From positions 310,001 to 374,000 of the forward strand of contig NZ_JAGEOK010000003.1 of assembly GCF_017573545.1 (NCBI RefSeq): a DNA stretch of 64,000 nt. The letters are read 5' to 3'. Position numbers and translations under genes: made by a program. The stretch comes from Actinomadura nitritigenes. GTDB taxonomy: Bacteria; Actinomycetota; Actinomycetes; Streptosporangiales; Streptosporangiaceae. The notes beneath the pieces are model-generated. The model ran no database searches and was not told where the DNA came from. It saw only the letters and a list, made by a program, of their open reading frames with translations. Positions 59,574 to 64,000 of this stretch are shown one piece after another. The first letter of the stretch is position 1. Every line of letters starts with the position of its first letter.

Positions 59574-61160
59574 TCAGTCCAGGTCGACGCGGCGGCCCAT
59601 GTCGGCGCCCACCTCGGCGCTGATCGCGTCCACGAGCTGCGGCGGGATGCCGGAGTCGACGGTCAGCGCGATCAGCGCGCGGCCGCCCTTGGCGTCCCGG
59701 CCGACCTGCATGCCGGCGATGTTGACCTCGGCGTCGCCGAGCAGCTTGCCGACCGCGCCGACGATGCCCGGGCGGTCGACGTAGGAGAAGAACGCCATGT
59801 GCTCGGTCGGCACCAGCTCCATGTTGTAGCCGTTGATCTCGATGATCCGCTCGGCGTGCTTCGGGCCGGTCAGCGTGCCGGACACCGACACCACGCCGCC
59901 GTCGCCCATCGTGCCGCGCACCTGCACCACGTTCCGCCAGTCGGGGCTGTCCTCGCTGGTGGTGAGGGTGACCTCGACGCCCCGGTCGCGGGCCAGCAGC
60001 GGGGCGTTGACGAAGGTCACCGACTCCTCGACGACGTCGGAGAACACGCCCTTGAGCGCGGCCAGCTCCAGCACCTTGACGTCGTGCTCGGCGATCTCGC
60101 CGCGCACCACCACGTCCAGCCGGACGGGCACGCCGCCGGCGAGGGCGGTGAAGATCCGGCCGAGCTTCTCGGCCAGCGGCAGGCCGGGCTTGACGTCCTC
60201 GGCGACCGCGCCGCCCTGGACGTTCACCGCGTCCGGCACGAACTCGCCGGACAGCGCCAGCTTCACCGAGCGGGCGACCTGCGTGCCCGCCTTCTCCTGC
60301 GCCTCGTGCGTGCTGGCGCCGAGGTGCGGGGTCACGACCACGTTGTCGTGGACGAACAGCGGGCTGTCGGTGCAGGGCTCGCTGCTGAACACGTCGATGC
60401 CGGCGCCCGCGACCCGGCCGTCCTTCAGCGCGAGGTCGAGCGCCTCCTCGTCGACGATCCCGCCGCGCGCGGCGTTGACGATCCGCACGCTCGGCTTGAC
60501 CTGGTGCAGCTCGCGGTCGCCGATGAGGCCGAGGGTCTCGGGGGTCTTCGGCAGGTGGACGGTGATGAAGTCGCTCTGCTGGAGCAGCTCGTCCAGGGTG
60601 ACGAGCTTCACGCCGAGCTGGGCCGCGCGGGCGGCCTGCACGTACGGATCGAACGCGATCACGTTCATGTCGAAGGCGGCGAGGCGCTGGGAGACCAGCA
60701 CGCCGATGCGGCCGAGGCCGAGCACGCCGACGGTCTTGCCCTGCAGCTCGACGCCGGTGTACTTGGACCGCTTCCACTCGCCCTGCTTGAGCGCGGAGTG
60801 GCCCTGCGGAACGTTCCGGGCGGTGGCCAGCAGCAGCGCGATCGCGTGCTCGGCGGCGGTGACGATGTTGGAGGTCGGCGCGTTGACGACCATGACGCCG
60901 GCCTTGGTGGCGGCCTCCACGTCGACGTTGTCGAGGCCGACGCCGGCCCGCGCCACCACGCGCAGCCTCCCGGCGTGCTGGAAGACCTCGGAGGTGACCT
61001 TCGTGGCGCTGCGGACGATCAGGGCGTCGACGTCCGCGACGGCGGGCAGCAGCTTGGCCTTGTCGCTGCCGTCGACGTGACGGACCTCGAAGTCGGTTTC
61101 CAGCACGGCGATGCCGGCCGGGGAGAGCTCTTCTGCGACGAGGACGACGGGCTTGCTCAA
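59574..61160 (-). CDS. serA: D-3-phosphoglycerate dehydrogenase
   Basis: 528 residues from TTG 61160 (AAGGA 8 nt upstream), which gives the length typical of actinobacterial SerA; upstream codons have no ribosome site. It catalyses the first step of serine synthesis. The N-terminal 2-hydroxyacid dehydrogenase has GLGRIGVLVSQRLAAFDM, RIVNAARGGIVDEEAL and TPHLGASTHEAQ (Arg, Glu, His catalytic set). The C-terminal ASB and ACT domains (about 320-528, NIAGMQVGRDAKGG) provide serine feedback control, as in Mycobacterium. Confidence 0.96.
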   Translation of the reverse strand: MSKPVVLVAEELSPAGIAVLETDFEVRHVDGSDKAKLLPAVADVDALIVRSATKVTSEVFQHAGRLRVVARAGVGLDNVDVEAATKAGVMVVNAPTSNIVTAAEHAIALLLATARNVPQGHSALKQGEWKRSKYTGVELQGKTVGVLGLGRIGVLVSQRLAAFDMNVIAFDPYVQAARAAQLGVKLVTLDELLQQSDFITVHLPKTPETLGLIGDRELHQVKPSVRIVNAARGGIVDEEALDLALKDGRVAGAGIDVFSSEPCTDSPLFVHDNVVVTPHLGASTHEAQEKAGTQVARSVKLALSGEFVPDAVNVQGGAVAEDVKPGLPLAEKLGRIFTALAGGVPVRLDVVVRGEIAEHDVKVLELAALKGVFSDVVEESVTFVNAPLLARDRGVEVTLTTSEDSPDWRNVVQVRGTMGDGGVVSVSGTLTGPKHAERIIEINGYNMELVPTEHMAFFSYVDRPGIVGAVGKLLGDAEVNIAGMQVGRDAKGGRALIALTVDSGIPPQLVDAISAEVGADMGRRVDLD

Positions 61161-61345
61161 GGAAACAGTCCTTCGGAAGTCGGATGTTCGGCTGATGTGC
61201 AGGTGAAGTGCGCGAGTCACCTCGTCGTGCCCTCGCCCCCAGCGGCGAGTCTATCCCCCGGCGGGCGGCGGGGTTCGCGACGGGGAAACACCCGCCGGTA
61301 ACTCCGGGGCGTCCGCCGCCCTCGCCTCCGGCCGCGCGGCGCCCG

Positions 61346-61984
61346 TCAGGCCGCGTTCGGCTCGGGCATCGCGGCCAGCACGGCGGCGACCCGCTCGGCG
61401 TCGGCGACCCGGACGTGCGGGACGTCCACGAAGATCCGCAGCGGCCCGGCCGGCAGCCCCAGCCGCTCGGCCACGTGCAGCTGGACCTCCCGCAGCGGGA
61501 CGTAGGCCAGGTAGCCGCGGAAGACGTCCTGGGACCGGAACATCCCGGTCATGATCAGCCGGTAGCCGCGGATGCGGAACGACAGCGCGGTCAGGCACGG
61601 CACGGCGGCGGCGTCGCCGCCCGGCAGCGCCAGCGAGATCCACGCGCTGGTCGTCCACGGCCGGGCCCGCAGCAGGCCGACGACCCAGCGCAGCTGGTCG
61701 GCGCCCTCGAGGTCGCTCAGCCGGGGCTCGCGGCGCCCGGCCGCCGCGTCGCGGTCGCGCTCCCGGGCGCGGTGCGCGAGCCGTGCGCGGTCGCCGTGCT
61801 CGCGCAGGATCGGGTCCTCCCAGCTGAGCGAGTCGATCTCGAACAGCAGCGGGGGCCCTTCGATGATCGGCCCCGCGTCCTCCATGCCGGCGACGCCGGC
61901 CGCCCACACGTGCCGCAGGACGCCGATCCACGCCCTCCCGCACGTCTCCCAGCGCCGGACGCCGTTGTCCTCTCGCGCCTGCAC
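61346..61984 (-). CDS. Thymidylate-synthase-like protein
   Basis: 212 residues from GTG 61984 (GGAGAGG 4 nt upstream). The C-terminal 120 residues follow the ThyA fold: LRWVVGLLRARPWTTSAWIS, then AVPCLTALSFRIRG with the Cys where the ThyA nucleophile lies, then FRSQDVFRGYLAYVPLREVQ and RIFVDVPHVRV. It is shorter than ThyA (about 260-300) and lacks the canonical LPPCH context. TS-like enzymes in nucleoside antibiotic pathways modify pyrimidines in such ways. The target is unknown. Confidence 0.75.
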   Translation of the reverse strand: MQAREDNGVRRWETCGRAWIGVLRHVWAAGVAGMEDAGPIIEGPPLLFEIDSLSWEDPILREHGDRARLAHRARERDRDAAAGRREPRLSDLEGADQLRWVVGLLRARPWTTSAWISLALPGGDAAAVPCLTALSFRIRGYRLIMTGMFRSQDVFRGYLAYVPLREVQLHVAERLGLPAGPLRIFVDVPHVRVADAERVAAVLAAMPEPNAA

Positions 61985-62366
61985 GTCACCTCTCCGCGCC
62001 ATTGCCGGCCCGATCATCGCCAATGCGGAACGGGCGTTTCATCGACCGCGGCATTGCCGCGCCGGTGAGGAATTGCGCCGCGCGCCCGGCCGGCCGTCCC
62101 GATCCGGTCCCTGTCGGCCTCTCGCCACCCATGTGCCCGTCCCCACGCCGTTCCGGCGGCGGTCACGTGAGTGTTCGCGCAGGTGCTCCCGCGCCGGCCG
62201 TGGCCGTCGCGACTTTCTTCAAGTATCCGGCAAGGGGCGCCAAAAGGATAGGTTCTTTTACCCTGAAAGCCATCTCCACCGGCATTCTGACCGACCCGGA
62301 ACGCGAGGGTCATTGGACAATCCGTCCAAACGATCGCCGCCTTTCCCGCGCCGGCGGACGGCGCTC
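61985..62366. other. Gene-free 382-bp region before the thymidylate-synthase-like gene
   Basis: Upstream of the TS-like gene on the minus strand. It contains an AT-rich patch (AAAAGGATAGGTTCTTTTAC near 62239-62258) that could hold a promoter, and the palindrome at 62313-62329. No ORF or RNA gene is supported. Confidence 0.55.
62313..62329. promoter_or_regulatory. Palindrome TTGGAC-AATCC-GTCCAA
   Basis: Perfect 6-bp inverted repeat with a 5-bp spacer in an AT-richer zone, about 330 bp upstream of the TS-like gene and 37 bp after the DUF2079 stop. It is a possible regulator site or short terminator. Confidence 0.4.
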
Positions 62367-63896
62367 TCACCAGGGGTCCGGGCCGTCCCGGTGCAGCACG
62401 ACGTAGCCGTCCCGGTGGAACACCTCCCGGTAGCCGGACGCCGTGAGCAGGGCGACCCGCCGCTGCTGCTCGGCCACCGACGGGAACGGGAACGTGTGCC
62501 GCCGCACGTCCGCGACGACCCACGGCGCGTTGCGCGGCTGCCAGTCCCACAGGAGCACGCGGGTCCGTCCGGTGAGGCCCGGCCCGAGGCCGTTGGCGGT
62601 CTCCACCAGCGCGCCGTCCGGGACCTTCGCGACCGCCGCGGCGGCGGCCGACGCGCGCTCGTTCCGGCGGTACAGCGCGGGATCGACGAGATGGCCGAAC
62701 GCGAAGAACGGCACGGTGATGATCGCCGCGGCCAGCAGGCCGGCCGCCGGGACCCAGCCGGGGCCCAGCCGCCTCCCGAGCCGCCCGAGCCGCCCGAGCC
62801 GGCGGACGCGGGAACGCAGCCAGGCGTTCCGGCGCAGGCGCGCGGCCCCGTCCACCGCGGCCAGGACGAGCACCGCGACGATGAACGCGTTGTAGTGGTA
62901 GTGCGGCGACCACCAGTTCGCGAAGCGGTCGGCGAGCATCCGCTCCGCCAGCGGCGGCAGGGCGGCCAGCGTCAGCGGGGACGCCAGCGGGAGCAGCAGC
63001 AGCGGCAGGACGAGCAGCCCCATCATGGCGAGCTTGGCCGGCGGGGTGCCGATCATCGCGACCGCGTCCCACGGGCGCGTCAGAACGTGCACGGCGGCGT
63101 CCGGGAGGTCCCGGCCGAGCGAGGTGTAGGCCCAGTAGTAATCGTTGTCGCCGCCGAACGCCGCGATGGCGATCTTCGAGCACACCGCCGTCGCGGCGCC
63201 GCCCGCGACCAGGTAGGCCAGGCCCGCGCGCCGCTCCCCGCGGCGGGTCAGCAGGAACAGCCCGAACCCGGCGAGCAGCAGCCCCATGTCCTCCTTGGCC
63301 AGCAGCAGGAGGAACGCGGCGAGCGCCGCCCGGCCGCGCCGCCCCGCGTCGTACCGCTCGATCATCACCGCCGACAGCAGCGGGACGAACGCGACCTCGT
63401 GGAAGTCGAACGCGAGCGCCTCGGCGACCGGCCACGACAGCGCGTAGGCGCCCGCCGCGCAGTACCCGGCGCCCGCGCCGAGGCGGCGCTCGGTGAACCG
63501 CCAGATCGGCACGATCGCCAGCGCGAACAGCACGCCCTGCGCGACCAGCAGCGTCCCGGGGCCGTCGTGGATCCAGTACAGCGGCGCCAGCACCGCGAGG
63601 AGCGGCGAGAAGTGGTCGCCGAGCACGGAGAAGCCGGGCCCGAACCCGTTGTGGACGCCCTTGACGATCGCGACCGGCGCGCCGAACCGGCTGTAGGACC
63701 GCACCGCCTGGTCGAAGATCACGAGGTCGTAGGTGCTGGCCCGGAATGCGCGCAGCCGCATCAGGCCGAACGCGGAGTCGAGCACGGCGCTCGCCGTGAC
63801 CACCGCGGCGAGCGCCCAGGCGTGCCGCCGCGCGCCCGTGCCGAGGCGTCCCGCACCGACCGGCACTTCCACCGCGACCGCCTCCGCCTCCGCCAC
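62367..63896 (-). CDS. DUF2079 membrane protein (glycosyltransferase-like)
   Basis: 509 residues from GTG 63896. It has about 11-12 membrane helices, with the DUF2079 signature near the N-terminus (STYDLVIFDQAVRSYSRFGA) and GDHFSPLLAVLAPLYWI. The large outside loop and the C-terminus (VLLWDWQPRNAPW, YVVLHRDGPDPW) follow. DUF2079 proteins resemble polyprenyl-phosphate-mannose type membrane glycosyltransferases, but no activity is proven. It lies at the window edge, and the 104 bp beyond its start contain no ORF. Confidence 0.88.
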   Translation of the reverse strand: MAEAEAVAVEVPVGAGRLGTGARRHAWALAAVVTASAVLDSAFGLMRLRAFRASTYDLVIFDQAVRSYSRFGAPVAIVKGVHNGFGPGFSVLGDHFSPLLAVLAPLYWIHDGPGTLLVAQGVLFALAIVPIWRFTERRLGAGAGYCAAGAYALSWPVAEALAFDFHEVAFVPLLSAVMIERYDAGRRGRAALAAFLLLLAKEDMGLLLAGFGLFLLTRRGERRAGLAYLVAGGAATAVCSKIAIAAFGGDNDYYWAYTSLGRDLPDAAVHVLTRPWDAVAMIGTPPAKLAMMGLLVLPLLLLPLASPLTLAALPPLAERMLADRFANWWSPHYHYNAFIVAVLVLAAVDGAARLRRNAWLRSRVRRLGRLGRLGRRLGPGWVPAAGLLAAAIITVPFFAFGHLVDPALYRRNERASAAAAAVAKVPDGALVETANGLGPGLTGRTRVLLWDWQPRNAPWVVADVRRHTFPFPSVAEQQRRVALLTASGYREVFHRDGYVVLHRDGPDPW

Positions 63897-64000
63897 GCGC
63901 CGGACGCTACCAGCCCCTCCGGCGGCGCCTTCGGCGGGGCGCTCGCGCCGGTCGGCGAGGACGGCCCCGGCGGTCCCCTACGGCGCGCCTGCGGGCGCGG

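Overview
The window looks like a chromosomal segment of a high-GC actinomycete. Codon third positions are almost all G/C, GTG and TTG starts are common, and there are F420-related and Ser/Thr-kinase genes, tRNA genes without encoded CCA, and many small TetR/MarR/MerR-type regulators. The order rpmB - thiD - thiL - RAM protein/DUF3515 - ddl - gpsA - plsC - cofC - hup - leuD - leuC - ndgR resembles the Streptomyces core chromosome as I remember it. A Streptosporangiales/Thermomonosporaceae (Actinomadura-like) host is my best guess, but no search was run.

Layout. 1-4052 holds the end of rpmB, thiD, thiL, a membrane-anchored CBM2-like protein, a RAM-domain protein and a DUF3515 lipoprotein. 4063-13209 is an accessory-looking block: a TetR regulator, an HpnR-like B12 radical SAM enzyme, three atypical tRNA genes preceded by a 24-codon ORF rich in rare codons, a Ser/Thr kinase, a diiron protein with its reductase, an MFS exporter, an SDR and a short formamidase. 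The TetR gene and the SDR gene carry nearly identical 18-bp palindromes. 13377-21319 is core metabolism and nucleoid: ddl, gpsA, plsC, cofC, hup, leuDC and ndgR. 21457-33779 carries a TetR/GH3 pair, a MerR gene with a dehydrogenase-RidA fusion, a LysR gene, a SAM hydrolase with a polar amino-acid ABC transporter, Nudix, MHYT, and a MarR/epimerase pair. 33907-47342 carries an MFS pump with tandem CsoR-like palindromes, a large Asp-box surface protein, XRE and ArsR-like regulators, an MMPL pump and a four-gene operon of unknown membrane and secreted proteins. 47403-47860 holds two identical tRNA-Glu genes and a tRNA-Gln. 47964-63896 includes DUF2461, FAH, a second CBM2-like protein, cimA behind a leader-peptide attenuator, ilvE, leuB, a cobalamin riboswitch with cbtBA, an FhuF-like protein, serA, a thymidylate-synthase-like protein and a DUF2079 membrane protein.

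How the genes connect. leuC, leuD, leuB, ilvE, cimA and serA make this region a branched-chain amino acid and serine centre. NdgR (IclR family) is divergent from leuC, and cimA has its own leader peptide (Leu, Val, Ile codons) and terminator. Cobalamin links the cbtBA riboswitch to the B12-dependent radical SAM enzyme, although they are 50 kb apart.

Most unusual: the cluster at 6298-6676 (two class-I-shaped tRNAs with leucine anticodons, one aberrant tRNA-Tyr, and the rare-codon mini-ORF); the repeated TetR operator; the unexplained operon at 42165-47342; the dehydrogenase-RidA fusion; and the cimA attenuator.
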